Assembly: GCF_014773485.1 (NCBI RefSeq)
Contig: NZ_JACXBP010000009.1
Span: 1 to 64,000, forward strand
From: Erwinia aphidicola
GTDB lineage: Bacteria; Pseudomonadota; Gammaproteobacteria; Enterobacterales; Enterobacteriaceae
Reading direction: 5' to 3'
Length of the DNA stretch: 64,000 bases
Part shown: piece after piece, positions 26,610 to 34,703 of the stretch
Position numbering within the stretch: position 1 is the first letter of the stretch
Layout of the letters: every line of letters begins with the position of its first letter
Made by a program: the position numbers and the translations under genes
Notes under the pieces: model-generated
What the model was told of the DNA's origin: nothing
What the model saw: only the letters and a program-made list of their open reading frames with translations
Database searches by the model: none

Positions 26610-26867
26610 ATGCTTTTAGTTTCTCCATCATCCGCCCCTGCCACCCCGCCAGCGGGCCATCTGCACTACCCCCGTGACCGTTTTATGCGCCTGCCCGAAG
26701 TCATCAGCACCTGCGGCCTGTCGCGCTCAACCATCTACGACTTAATCAGCCGGGAACAGTTCCCGTCGCAGATTTCCCTCGGCGGCAAGAACGTCGCCTG
26801 GCTGGCGTCAGAGGTTGACGACTGGATGCAGGCCCGTATCGCGCAGCGCTCAGGCGGTGCAGCATGA
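26610..26867 (+). CDS. AlpA family transcriptional regulator
   Basis: Regulator of 85 residues with the AlpA/MerR-like helix-turn-helix: FMRLPEVISTCGLSRSTIYDLISREQFPSQISLGGKNVAWLASEVDDWMQARI, which matches the family along nearly its whole length. In P4-type elements AlpA/Vis-like proteins repress or activate early genes and assist excision. GAGGTAACACC precedes the ATG. The next gene overlaps its stop by 4 bases. A broken copy sits 585 bases upstream. Confidence 0.9.
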   Translation: MLLVSPSSAPATPPAGHLHYPRDRFMRLPEVISTCGLSRSTIYDLISREQFPSQISLGGKNVAWLASEVDDWMQARIAQRSGGAA

Positions 26868-27112
26868 TCGCGCTCAACATTGGCACCCGTACTTTCCCGC
26901 TGACGCCTGACGAAGCTGCGTACGTGGCTGAAAACCTGCTGGCCGCCGCAGCGGGGAAGACCGGCGTTATTCCCGCCTTTAACAGCGGCGCGCACGGGTA
27001 TATCTGCGTGCGAACGGAGCGGCAGAAGCCTGAAGCCGTAAACGGCGCAAAAGAGAAAGTGTCGTTCCGATCAAATCCGCAGCAGTCCGATCACGTCCTG
27101 ACCGATTGCTGA
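26864..27112 (+). CDS. small satellite protein downstream of AlpA
   Basis: Protein of 82 residues, [34 protein letters not shown] at the start, translationally coupled to AlpA (ATGA). I do not recognise the family. Its C-terminal DHVLTDC is shared with the end of the broken AlpA copy upstream, showing that the two genes were duplicated as a unit. Confidence 0.65.
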   Translation: MIALNIGTRTFPLTPDEAAYVAENLLAAAAGKTGVIPAFNSGAHGYICVRTERQKPEAVNGAKEKVSFRSNPQQSDHVLTDC

Positions 27113-27201
27113 GGAAAAAGCCCCGATGTGTGAAAAAAGCCTTTTCTCTGGCGAGCCGCCGGTCTATAGTTTTCCCGCTGCCGCAAAATCGGCAGCCGGG
27201 C

Positions 27202-27224
27202 GTAGGAACCCGAGTTACTCAATG
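27202..27224 (+). promoter_or_regulatory. first target (a1/b1) of the C4/CI-type RNA
   Basis: GTAGGAA at 27202-27208 and TCAATG at 27219-27224 are both complementary to parts of the putative antisense RNA: TTCCTAC at 27377-27383 and CATTGA at 27362-27367. The same pair recurs at 27409-27415 and 27441-27446. This is the sense-antisense-sense layout of P4 and P1 immunity regions. Confidence 0.6.
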
Positions 27225-27323
27225 GCGACACAGCACGCGCCACGCGTGTTTTTTTGTGTCTTCGCCTCAGTGCACCCATTTAACGGGCAACGGTTCTCAC
27301 GCCGTTATACCGTCTGCGTAATG

Positions 27324-27400
27324 GTGGCCCGGGCGGGGCAGCCTTCGGGCTGGCCGGTGTTCATTGAGGCCGGTATTCCTACCCCCGTCCGGGCTACCAC
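27324..27400 (+). ncRNA. C4/CI-type antisense immunity RNA
   Basis: The segment is enclosed by a long outer stem: GTGGCCCGGGCGGGG near 27324 pairs with CCCCGTCCGGGCTACCAC ending at 27400. An inner hairpin has a TTCG loop (CAGCC-TTCG-GGCTG). The exposed part carries CATTGA and TTCCTAC, complementary to two flanking target boxes. Size (77 bases) and architecture match the P4 CI and P1 C4 RNAs, which promote premature termination of the early transcript and so maintain lysogeny. Ends are estimated from the stem. Confidence 0.65.
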
Positions 27401-27408
27401 CCATGAGT

Positions 27409-27446
27409 GTAGGAACTCCGGTGGTGGCGTTAACCGCTACTCAATG
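27409..27446 (+). promoter_or_regulatory. second target (a2/b2) of the C4/CI-type RNA
   Basis: GTAGGAA at 27409-27415 and TCAATG at 27441-27446 repeat the first target pair and lie just before the Icd-like start. Pairing of the antisense RNA here would cover the Icd-like ribosome binding site region (GGAGA at 27445). Confidence 0.6.
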
Positions 27447-27458
27447 GAGACTGCCATC

Positions 27459-27653
27459 ATGGCTACGGTTCACCTTACCGCTCACCCCGAATTCACCTTT
27501 ATCTTTGCAGCCGTCCGTCGCTCACGCGCCGACGCCCGTCCCTGCATGCTGCGCACCGTGGCCGCCGACGAGCGCACCGCCCGCCTGAGCCTGGTACGTG
27601 ACTACATGCTGTCGTTTGCCGGGCGCTTGCCCGTTAAGGCGGTGGCTGCATGA
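27459..27653 (+). CDS. Icd/Ash-like small protein
   Basis: Protein of 64 residues from ATG 27459, with GGAGA 9 bases upstream. The sequence [18 protein letters not shown]...[20 protein letters not shown] matches the small proteins annotated as host cell division inhibitor Icd-like in P4-type elements. A longer frame from 27126 would read through the antisense RNA region and is unlikely in full. Position directly after the C4/CI-type RNA matches icd in P1 and its P4 counterpart. It overlaps the next gene by 4 bases. Confidence 0.7.
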   Translation: MATVHLTAHPEFTFIFAAVRRSRADARPCMLRTVAADERTARLSLVRDYMLSFAGRLPVKAVAA

Positions 27654-27913
27654 ATACCCTGTCCGCACGCATGCACGGCGACGAAACCTACGCCATCCCT
27701 CACGCCGACTTTCTGCGCCTCCAGCACGCCCACGGCGTCGGCGTTACCGTTCTCGACATGTTCTCGCTGGTCATTGCTACCGGCGACAGGCGTCACGTTC
27801 CTGACGGCGAGGCGCTGGCCTCGGTGATTGCCCTGCTGACCGACCAGCTCGGCAAGGTGGTCGCCACCTGCGAGAACGGTTTTCTGGAAAAGGAGCTGCG
27901 CCATGACAGCTAA
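27650..27913 (+). CDS. small satellite protein, unknown function
   Basis: Protein of 87 residues starting [29 protein letters not shown]. Its start overlaps the Icd-like stop (ATGA) and its end overlaps the next gene by 11 bases, so it is part of the early replication operon. I recognise no domain. Small coupled genes before alpha are normal in P4-type elements. Confidence 0.65.
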   Translation: MNTLSARMHGDETYAIPHADFLRLQHAHGVGVTVLDMFSLVIATGDRRHVPDGEALASVIALLTDQLGKVVATCENGFLEKELRHDS

Positions 27914-28241
27914 CCACTCCTGCCTCCCGGTGGAGGTGCGCACCGCCGTTTATCGCCGTGCGCTGGCGCAGGGCTACCTTAACGCCTGCGGGCAGCAGGG
28001 CATCCGCGTGGCGGCCACTCTCGACGAACTTCAGATGACCATCGCCTTCGAGCTGGAGGGCTTTTACGTGCGCCGCCACGGCCCGGAGGTGGGCATGGAG
28101 ATGGCCTGCACCATGCTGGCCGATATGGTCGGGTCTGACCTGCTGACCGCACCGCCGCGCCTGACCCCGCTCGGCGTCACCATGATGGACGAGCTGTTCT
28201 GCGGTCAGCTCTCTACCGCCAGCCGCGCCACGCTGCACTGA
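27903..28241 (+). CDS. small satellite protein, P4 Orf106-like
   Basis: Protein of 112 residues, soluble and mostly helical (LPVEVRTAVYRRALAQGYLNACGQQGIRVAATLDELQM). It seems to belong to the DUF5375/Orf106 group that precedes the alpha gene in P4-type elements; I base this on position and general resemblance. The stop lies 14 bases before the alpha start, with GAGGGAGAAG between them. Confidence 0.6.
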   Translation: MTANHSCLPVEVRTAVYRRALAQGYLNACGQQGIRVAATLDELQMTIAFELEGFYVRRHGPEVGMEMACTMLADMVGSDLLTAPPRLTPLGVTMMDELFCGQLSTASRATLH

Positions 28242-28255
28242 GGGAGAAGCAGACC

Positions 28256-30577
28256 ATGAAAAATATTGTCTCAGATACCGTAAAGACTGCCGCCGGTCAG
28301 TGGCCGCTGCTGCTGCCCGCGCTTGGCATCCCCGTTACCACGGGCGGCCAACACTGCCCCTGCCCGGCCTGCGGGGGCAAAGACCGCTTCCGTTTTGACG
28401 ACCGCGACGGTCGCGGTACCTGGCTGTGCAATCAGTGCGGAGCCGGTGACGGCCTGAACTTGGTTGAAAAGGTGCTGGAAGTGGGCGCAAAGGAGGCCGC
28501 GCTGAAGGTCGCTGCCATGCTCGGCACGCTGCCCGTATCCGGCCTGCCGGTGAACGCAGAAAAGAGCGCGGAGGAGAAAGCCCGCGCCCGGGCTGACGCG
28601 GCTGAACGTGCCGCCGGGCTGATTGCCGCCGCCGTGGCCCGCACGGATAACGCCTATCTGCTGTCGAAGGGGCTGGACGGCACGCGGGCGCTGACGCTGG
28701 CCGCCGGATTGCGCTGCGGCGGCGTCGCCTTTCAGGCCGGTGACCTGCTGGTGCCGCTGACCGACGCGCAGGGCAACGTGGTTAACGTGCAGCTCATTAA
28801 CGCGGCAGGCGACAAGCGCACCCTGCCGGACGGGCGGGTAAAGGGCAGCTTCCACCCGTGCGGCGTCCCGGACGGTAAAACGCTCTGGCTGACCGAAGGG
28901 GTTGCCACCGGCCTGACCGTGCATCGCCTCACCGGCCAAGCGGCGTACGTCGCCCTCAGCGCGAACAACCTGCCTGAGCTGGCGCGCCAGCTCCGGGCGC
29001 AGTACCCCGACGCGCTGATGCTGCTGGCCGCTGACAGCGACGACAACGGCGCGGGCCAGCGTAAGGCCGAAGAGGCCGCAAAAGCCTGCGACGGAAAGAC
29101 GGCCCTGCCGCCGGTGGCAGGCGACTGGAACGACCTGTGGCAGACGCAGGGCGATACCGCCGCCCGTGCGCTGCTGACCGCGTTCATGCAGCCGCCTGCG
29201 CCCGGCCCGTTTGAGTCGGTGAGCGAGGCCGACCTGAAGGGCATGAGCGCCAGCGAAAAGGCGGAGCTGCTGGTTGCGCACTACGGTAACGCGCTGGCCG
29301 TGCCGCCGGTGGGGGAGGAAATCTGCCGCTATGAGAACGGCGCCTGGCTGGTCGTGCCCCAGCAGACGCTGCGCCGGGAGATTGCCGCGCTGTTCCAGAC
29401 CGCCCGCGCCCCGTTCTCCGCCGCCGGGATTAACAGTATCCTGGACACCCTGAAGCTGATGGTGCCGCAGATGGGCGACCCGGCGCGCCGCCTGATTGGC
29501 TTTCGTAACGGGGTGTATGACACCGCCACCGGCACCTTCAGCCCGCACGACCGGGAGAACTGGCTGCGCTCGGTCAACAGCGTGAGCTACACCGCGCCGA
29601 AGCCGGGCGAAAGCCTCGCAGAACACGCGCCAAACTTCTGGAAGTGGCTGACGCGGGCCGCCGGTTGCAATCACGACAAGCAGGAGCGCATCCTCGCGGC
29701 GCTCTTTATGGTGCTGGCAAACCGCTACGACTGGCAGATGTTTCTGGAGGTGACCGGCCCCGGCGGCAGCGGGAAAAGCATGATGGCGGAAATCGGCACG
29801 CTGCTGGCCGGGAAGGACAACACCACCTCAGCCAGCATTGAAACGCTGGAGTCGTCGCGTGAACGCGCCAGCGTGGTCGGTTATTCGTTTATCACCCTGC
29901 CTGACCAGGAGAAATGGAGCGGCGACGGGGCGGGCATCAAGGCCATTACCGGCGGCGACGCGGTGGCGATTGACCCGAAGTACCGCGACGCCTACTCGGC
30001 CTATATTCCTGCGGTGATACTGGCGGTGAACAACAACCCGATGCGCTTCAGCGACCGCAGCGGGGGCGTGTCCCGCCGCCGGGTTATCCTGCCGTTCCCG
30101 GAGACGATACCGCCGGACGAGCGCGACCCGCAGCTGCTGGACAAAATCCGCCTGGAGCTGGCGGTTATCGTACGTCACCTGATGCAGCGCTTTGCAAAGC
30201 CGGAGGAGGCGAGAAAGCTGTTACAGGCGCAGCAGACCTCGGGGGAGGCGCTGGAGATTAAACGCCACGCCGACCCGCTGGTCGACTTCTGCGGCTACCT
30301 GATGCCGCTGGCAAGTCCGACCGGGCTGTTTATCGGCAATGCCAACATCCGGCCCCTGAACCCGAAGCGCTACCTGTACCACGCGTACCTGTCGTTTATG
30401 GAGTCCAGGGGGCACCAGCACCCCATGAGCCTGACGGCGTTCGGGCAGGCCATCCCGCAGACGCTCAAGGAGTACGAGATAGAGCTGCTGAAACGCAAGA
30501 CGAAGAACGGCATTCAGACCAGCCTGGAGCTGAGTGACGACTGCGAATCTGACTGGTTGCCGCGTTGCGATGGTTGA
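28256..30577 (+). CDS. P4 alpha-type primase-helicase
   Basis: Protein of 773 residues, close to P4 alpha (777). The N-terminus has a zinc ribbon (CPCPACGGKDRFRFDDRDGRG...CNQCGAGDG). The middle has a Toprim-type primase segment (LWLTEGVATGLTVHRLTG and ALMLLAADSDDNGAGQRKAEEA). The C-terminal half has an SF3-type helicase with Walker A GPGGSGKSMMAEIG and a downstream RYDWQMFLEVTG-type context. It starts satellite replication independently of host DnaA by binding iterons; matching iteron clusters exist at both ends of the element. It appears intact. Confidence 0.95.
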   Translation: MKNIVSDTVKTAAGQWPLLLPALGIPVTTGGQHCPCPACGGKDRFRFDDRDGRGTWLCNQCGAGDGLNLVEKVLEVGAKEAALKVAAMLGTLPVSGLPVNAEKSAEEKARARADAAERAAGLIAAAVARTDNAYLLSKGLDGTRALTLAAGLRCGGVAFQAGDLLVPLTDAQGNVVNVQLINAAGDKRTLPDGRVKGSFHPCGVPDGKTLWLTEGVATGLTVHRLTGQAAYVALSANNLPELARQLRAQYPDALMLLAADSDDNGAGQRKAEEAAKACDGKTALPPVAGDWNDLWQTQGDTAARALLTAFMQPPAPGPFESVSEADLKGMSASEKAELLVAHYGNALAVPPVGEEICRYENGAWLVVPQQTLRREIAALFQTARAPFSAAGINSILDTLKLMVPQMGDPARRLIGFRNGVYDTATGTFSPHDRENWLRSVNSVSYTAPKPGESLAEHAPNFWKWLTRAAGCNHDKQERILAALFMVLANRYDWQMFLEVTGPGGSGKSMMAEIGTLLAGKDNTTSASIETLESSRERASVVGYSFITLPDQEKWSGDGAGIKAITGGDAVAIDPKYRDAYSAYIPAVILAVNNNPMRFSDRSGGVSRRRVILPFPETIPPDERDPQLLDKIRLELAVIVRHLMQRFAKPEEARKLLQAQQTSGEALEIKRHADPLVDFCGYLMPLASPTGLFIGNANIRPLNPKRYLYHAYLSFMESRGHQHPMSLTAFGQAIPQTLKEYEIELLKRKTKNGIQTSLELSDDCESDWLPRCDG

Positions 30578-30802
30578 GTAATCCAATAACATCAAACCGG
30601 TTCCGGCCGGTTTGTGTAATGCGGCAACGTGAATAAGTCCAGCTTCTCTTTAATAAAAAATGTTCACAAGGTTTTGTAGCAAACTCAGTGCATAATCTGA
30701 TTCTAATCATTTGTTCGTTTGAACATGGTAGGAAAATGTTAGGTAATCGCTTGAGTAAATAAATTGGGAAAAGATATTTAATCGGGTGTATTCACAAAGC
30801 TC

Positions 30803-30833
30803 ATCAAAACCACACCATTGGCGTGGTTTTGAT
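30803..30833. terminator. bidirectional hairpin between alpha and SIR2 genes
   Basis: A perfect 11-bp stem (ATCAAAACCAC with GTGGTTTTGAT, 9-base loop) lies between the convergent alpha and SIR2-type genes, just after the SIR2 stop. The A and T runs are inside the stem arms, so termination strength is uncertain. Confidence 0.6.
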
Positions 30834-30839
30834 GGGGTT

Positions 30840-32321
30840 CTAATACGATAAGAAGTCATACAGGCACAATAGCCGACGGTAGTGGGTGTCAATTTTATGT
30901 GGTTTGGATGTGAGATATTTTCTGAGTTCCATTAAAGATATTGAGTCGTTAAGTACGCAATACATTATCGTATTCGGTACTTTATATTCCTTAGTAGTTG
31001 CTAATATTTCATCTATAGTTGTTGCATCACACTTGCAAGCTTTAATTCTAGTTAGTTGGCTTATTATTTTATCTACTTGCCTTTCTTTGTATAACTTAGT
31101 GTTTTCCAGTTCCGGGCATAATGAGCTAAATGCATAAATTGGGAAGTGCTCATGATTTGCGATAGTTTGTTTGTTCAGGAGCGCGATAAGTTGTGTGTTA
31201 GCCTCATCGATTATTTTAAAATAGTTTTGCATCATTTCAGATTTGGTTTGGTATTCGTAAGTGACTGTTCTTTCAGACCCTACAGCTATAACTAATTCTT
31301 CATTTCGCAACTCATCAAGATTTTCTGTTATTTTAACTTTAATTTCACCCCCACTCTTAATTGTGTTCCAGACCTTTTGAACTTTCCTTATATCCATTGC
31401 TGATACAGGAAGGACAAGGTTGGATATAGCATCATAGACGGCTTTGTAATTATCGGTTTTAATCTTATTAATTCTTATTATCGATAACCCTTCAATATTA
31501 ATATCATGTTCAGAAATAACTGTGGACATATTTCCCTCGTCATATTCGACGAGAAGGAAATTGTCTTTTATTTTCTTCGCTAGTTCAGTATTTAAATCCA
31601 CATATGAAAATATTGTTTGAAGGAGGTATTTAATGTTTTTATCACTAATGCTATATCCTATAAATATTATTGGGTTGTGAATAAAAATGGACAAGAGCTG
31701 GGCTCGTATTAATTCATATTTATCATCAAAATTACTATAGTCACTGGAGGTTATTATTATGTTATTTGGGTCGCTAACGCAACCGTGTATTTTATAAACA
31801 GACCCGTAAGGGTTGCTTAGTAATATATTATTTCCAATTAATGGTATGAAATCGAAAAAGTTCTCAATAAGTTGGTCATAGTTTGTTGTAATCACTGAGC
31901 CGATGTTTTTTCTTGTTTTTATTAGGCTGTTAATTTCCTCTCTTAAATCTTCTTTTAAGGGCAGTTCTTTTAAGATCGAGGTTAAATATATTTTGAAACG
32001 GCTAAGTTTTTTTCCGATCTTCATGTTTTCATAAAAAATATCATTTATTATTTCGAACTTTCCGTTTCTGTCCTCAGCTAGTTTTTTATTAAAAACTTCT
32101 TCTAATTTTGTTGCTAAAGAGTCGTATCGGTATTCATCATTTTCAAGACTCTCTGCTTTGATATCATAATAAAATTCAGGGTTTCCAGTCAAATCTACTG
32201 CAACCTTCATCAACAAGCCATCCCAACTAAATGAGTTTTGCAAATATCTTAAACTAAATCCTGTCCCTATAAAAAGAACAGGGTGGTTTTTGTAGTGACT
32301 TACGAACTCTTGGATTTCCAT
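30840..32321 (-). CDS. SIR2-domain protein, candidate anti-phage NADase
   Basis: Protein of 493 residues from ATG 32321; an ATG at 32342 would add 7. The first 260 residues are a SIR2-like domain: HPVLFIGTGFSLRYL...SWDGLL (nucleotide-binding loop), VITTNYDQLIENFF, YKIHGCVSDPNNIIITSSDY with the conserved His, and IIFIGYSISDKNIKYLL. These motifs are typical of prokaryotic defence SIR2 proteins that deplete NAD+ on infection. The C-terminal 230 residues are unrecognised and probably sense the trigger. No HerA, Argonaute or TIR partner is adjacent, so it would act alone. Its low GC contrasts with the satellite backbone and indicates recent cargo. Confidence 0.82.
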   Translation of the reverse strand: MEIQEFVSHYKNHPVLFIGTGFSLRYLQNSFSWDGLLMKVAVDLTGNPEFYYDIKAESLENDEYRYDSLATKLEEVFNKKLAEDRNGKFEIINDIFYENMKIGKKLSRFKIYLTSILKELPLKEDLREEINSLIKTRKNIGSVITTNYDQLIENFFDFIPLIGNNILLSNPYGSVYKIHGCVSDPNNIIITSSDYSNFDDKYELIRAQLLSIFIHNPIIFIGYSISDKNIKYLLQTIFSYVDLNTELAKKIKDNFLLVEYDEGNMSTVISEHDINIEGLSIIRINKIKTDNYKAVYDAISNLVLPVSAMDIRKVQKVWNTIKSGGEIKVKITENLDELRNEELVIAVGSERTVTYEYQTKSEMMQNYFKIIDEANTQLIALLNKQTIANHEHFPIYAFSSLCPELENTKLYKERQVDKIISQLTRIKACKCDATTIDEILATTKEYKVPNTIMYCVLNDSISLMELRKYLTSKPHKIDTHYRRLLCLYDFLSY

Positions 32322-32917
32322 GTAGGCTCTCAAAGTGAACATTGCTTATCTATATAAGACCAAATAATAGCAATAAATTCCAACAGTCTTTCAAAAAACG
32401 TGAGCCGGAGGTCATGTGAGGCAAAGACCAGATTAGTTAGTCAATGTTGGCACCTACGCGGATGTAATCGAGGGCGTATGCAGCAGTTTCTCAACGTTCA
32501 TTCTGGCGCTTACAGCCTTGCTATCGCCATTCTGGTACAGATCGAAGGAGTATCGAAAGCTGATCTAACAGCCGGCGTAAAGAAGAAAAATATGGGGAAC
32601 TGCTTGTAAGTACTCCTATTTTATGTATGCGAATTTTTTAGGTCACCCCGCAAAAATAAAGAATTGGTACGATGTTAACTTCCATTTTTCTAATAGCTGG
32701 CTTACATCGTTAACGATGGTTTTTTGCAAAGCAGTTGTGACGTTGTGGCTGGTTACTCGGCCTAATTTAAGACAATTTTTAACGGCCTGATACGTTTTCG
32801 TTACCGTGATCTTGACGCTTAACTCCCTGCTTGAATGTGACCAGCTCAGTCTGAGCACCTTAGCCACCCAAAACCACTGAACCGGCTCAGACCGGATTTT
32901 TGGGCTATGAGAGAGGA
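32322..32917. other. unassigned stretch upstream of the SIR2 gene
   Basis: About 600 bases between the SIR2-type gene and the right iteron cluster. A TATATA box near 32350 on the minus strand could be the SIR2 promoter -10. Open frames at 32400-32609 and 32643-32867 resemble no family I know and have no strong ribosome binding site, so I do not call them. Confidence 0.4.
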
Positions 32918-33022
32918 GTGTTCACCCGGGGTGAAGAGTAGTGAAGAGTCACAGGCTAACTAATCACCACTTAAATCTTTGATATTTATTACATAAATAA
33001 CATAGGTGAACAGGGTGAACAC
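32918..33022. repeat. GGTGAAC-type iteron cluster (ori/crr-like, right)
   Basis: GTGTTCACC at 32918, GGTGAAG at 32930, and the adjacent pair GGTGAACAG-GGTGAACAC at 33004-33021 match the left cluster and the alpha-binding iteron of P4. AT-rich sequence lies between them. In the excised circle this cluster would lie about 4.2 kb from the left one. It may be ori or crr. Confidence 0.62.
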
Positions 33023-33175
33023 TTTTCTACAAAATCATTTTTCTTTGGCATCAGTTCAATCTTTTTACTCAGAAGAATGATCTCACCCAGATTGCTTGTG
33101 TATAAGATTGTGTATAGGAGTGTTTTTACATTTATTGAATTTACAATAAAAACATGAAGTTGAATGATTTTTATC

Positions 33176-33197
33176 ACTCCTGTGATCTTCCGCCAAA
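33176..33197 (+). repeat. attR of the selC island
   Basis: Exact 22-bp copy of the selC 3' end (21546-21567). Flanking bases differ on both sides, so the match has sharp ends. It marks the right border of the satellite; chromosomal sequence resumes after it. Confidence 0.9.
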
Positions 33198-33351
33198 TCC
33201 TACTCCCCGGCTCAACTAGCAATCGAACAGCCAGCCAGAGCAGCCTGTAAGTTACGCTTAAAAGTTCAGACTTAAGACGTCTGGAAAGTCAGCCACAAAA
33301 CATCTCTCTTTAGGAATTGGGCAATAAGCACAACCCTATGAGCCGCCCTTC

Positions 33352-33399
33352 GTAGGGTTCAGGCATGCCTGAGCCGGGCTGGGCATGCCCAGCCCCTAC
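33352..33399. repeat. palindromic GTAGGG...CCCTAC element (copy A)
   Basis: Two adjacent hairpins (TCAGGCATGCCTGA and GGGCTGGGCATGCCCAGCCC) are enclosed by GTAGGG and CCCTAC ends. The same layout occurs at 51242-51289, with partial or variant copies at 53561, 57587, 57678 and 38887. A partial unit (GTAGGGGGCGAC...) follows at about 33416. Confidence 0.8.
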
Positions 33400-34146
33400 C
33401 GTTAACGCCTTTTCTGTAGGGGGCGACTTTTTTTCCGACCCGTCTTGATATGGAGAGTCTTTCTTACCTCTGTGGCGCCAGCACCATCCCGCTGGCAGGT
33501 TGTTACAATGAGTAGCGTGAGGCAGCACTGTCACTATCGCTGTAAATAAAAACATGTTTTAAAAAACAGCATTGACCTCAAGTCTTAAATGAGTAAATTA
33601 GTATCCATCAGCACGACAAACGTTGTTAGTAAGTTACTAAATAGTAAGAAGTATTTTGAAACCCATTTTGCTTTACAGGCCACGAAGTTTGTTGTTTGGG
33701 ATGTAGTTCGCTTTCAGGCCTTGTAGTGTTTGTGCTGGTGCGCAAAATGGTAGTGTTAGCGCGACGATGTAAGGCCTTGTTTTTGAGTTCATGCGGGTGG
33801 TTTTGTGTATTTATCGTAACCATGCCGGCAAAGGGCAGCGCATCAAAGAGTTTATGTCGCGATGGGGGATGTGCTTGTTTGCATTGTCACGCTGGGTTTA
33901 AAAGCGCAGACAGGCGTATAACGGGATAAACAGAGGGGGCTTTTCGTATTAACACCCTGTATTATCTTTAATTAACGGGTACATTTAAAAGCAGTACTAA
34001 TAGTAGTATCACTTTAATAAGTCCATTAATGTTAAATCTGAAGTCTGTAGTACCTTAAAAGCCCTGGCTGCAACGGGCAGGGCTTTTAAGATTACTCCCT
34101 CCGTTGAATTGTAAGCTTTCCCAGCAAATCATTGACAAAACTAATC
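33400..34146. other. region right of the island without a supported gene
   Basis: About 750 bases between the palindromic element and the cspA promoter. Open frames here (33310-33555, 33626-33823, 33696-33929) look accidental. The notable feature is a strong terminator-like hairpin at 34054-34090 with no gene in front of it. Confidence 0.45.
34054..34090 (+). terminator. strong hairpin without an upstream gene
   Basis: A perfect 13-bp stem (CTTAAAAGCCCTG with CAGGGCTTTTAAG, 11-base loop) with a T run in the right arm. It looks like an intrinsic terminator but no coding region ends nearby. It could end a small RNA, or the remains of a gene lost when the island entered. Confidence 0.6.
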
Positions 34147-34175
34147 TTGATTGTTTCCCCATAAGAGTTCACTAT
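34147..34175 (+). promoter_or_regulatory. cspA promoter
   Basis: TTGATT at 34147-34152 and CACTAT at 34170-34175 are spaced by 17 bases. The expected start near 34182 coincides with the first bases of the cspA-type leader (CGGTTTG), which supports the call. Confidence 0.7.
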
Positions 34176-34182
34176 GCCTCAT

Positions 34183-34356
34183 CGGTTTGTCATACAGACC
34201 TTATGAAAGCAGTTTTAGTAAAGCAGTCCTCATTTCAAGCGTTATCCTTAGATACCCTTCTGCATGAGCCTCCTCCTAAGTGCCCAATAAGTCCTCATCT
34301 GCAAGCAGGCCATGTTCGCCACCTTATGTGGCTAAAGAAAATTTAAGGAAGTATCT
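34183..34356 (+). promoter_or_regulatory. cspA-type cold-shock thermosensor leader
   Basis: The long untranslated leader matches the E. coli cspA 5' UTR at many points as I recall it: CGGTTTGTCATACAGACC (cold box), AAGCAGT, TCAAGCGTTAT, and GATACCC. In E. coli this RNA refolds at low temperature and makes translation cold-inducible. The AAGGAAG ribosome binding site lies at its end. Confidence 0.82.
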
Positions 34357-34569
34357 ATGTCTAATAAAATGACTGGTTTAGTAAAATGGTTTAACTCTGA
34401 AAAAGGCTTCGGCTTCATTACGCCAGCAGATGGCAGCAAAGATGTATTCGTACATTTCTCAGCCATCCAGAGTAACGATTACAAAACGCTGGACGAAGGG
34501 CAGAAGGTTGAGTTCTCGATTGAGAATGGTGCTAAAGGTCCGGCAGCTGCTAACGTTATCACGCTGTAA
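34357..34569 (+). CDS. cspA: cold shock protein CspA
   Basis: RNA chaperone of 70 residues with both RNA-binding motifs KGFGFITP and DVFVHFSAI. It starts [17 protein letters not shown] and ends [10 protein letters not shown], very close to E. coli CspA and of identical length. It melts RNA structure after cold shock. The cold-inducible type is supported by the cspA-like leader, which distinguishes it from constitutive CspC/CspE. An intrinsic terminator follows. Confidence 0.93.
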   Translation: MSNKMTGLVKWFNSEKGFGFITPADGSKDVFVHFSAIQSNDYKTLDEGQKVEFSIENGAKGPAAANVITL

Positions 34570-34639
34570 TAGCTGATAATGACATGAACACTTACGACAG
34601 CGATGACGGCATCAGCCTGAGCAGATAAGTGAACGTGAT

Positions 34640-34666
34640 AAAAAACCGCCCTGAGCGGTTTTTTTA
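34640..34666 (+). terminator. cspA intrinsic terminator
   Basis: The stem AACCGC with GCGGTT (5-base loop CCTGA) is followed by a run of seven T, about 70 bases after the cspA stop. Confidence 0.85.
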
Positions 34667-34703
34667 CGTTTCAGGCAGGGTAGCTCAGAGGATGGTCGTC
34701 GTT

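Larger units (their letters stand above)
21546..33197 (+). mobile_element. P4-type satellite / integrative element in selC
   Basis: About 11.65 kb between exact 22-bp repeats, close to the 11.6-kb size of phage P4. It contains P4 hallmarks in P4-like order: integrase next to attL, a cargo slot, a cos-like site, Ogr/Delta and Psu-like genes leftward, AlpA, a C4/CI-type RNA, small genes, and an alpha-type primase-helicase rightward. Two iteron clusters resemble the P4 replication sites. Cargo genes are a HEPN-motif protein and a SIR2-domain protein. No capsid, tail or terminase genes are present, so it would depend on a helper phage. A copy of the AlpA module is broken, but the essential genes look intact. 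Confidence 0.9.

Noticed and set aside
27126..27458. N-terminal extension of the Icd-like gene
   Set aside because: It reads through the antisense RNA and its targets. ATG 27459 has its own ribosome binding site and matches the family length.
28271..29674. Long minus-strand frames opposite the alpha gene and other GC-rich genes
   Set aside because: They are antisense shadows of high-GC coding sequence with Arg- and Gln-rich composition.
32400..32867. Two short open frames upstream of the SIR2 gene
   Set aside because: No recognisable domain, ribosome binding site or conserved context.
33310..33555. 81-residue minus-strand open frame
   Set aside because: It spans the double-hairpin repeat; the frame is a by-product of the palindromes.
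34104..34346. 80-residue open frame before cspA
   Set aside because: It is the untranslated cspA leader, which matches the known cold-shock leader at several conserved points.
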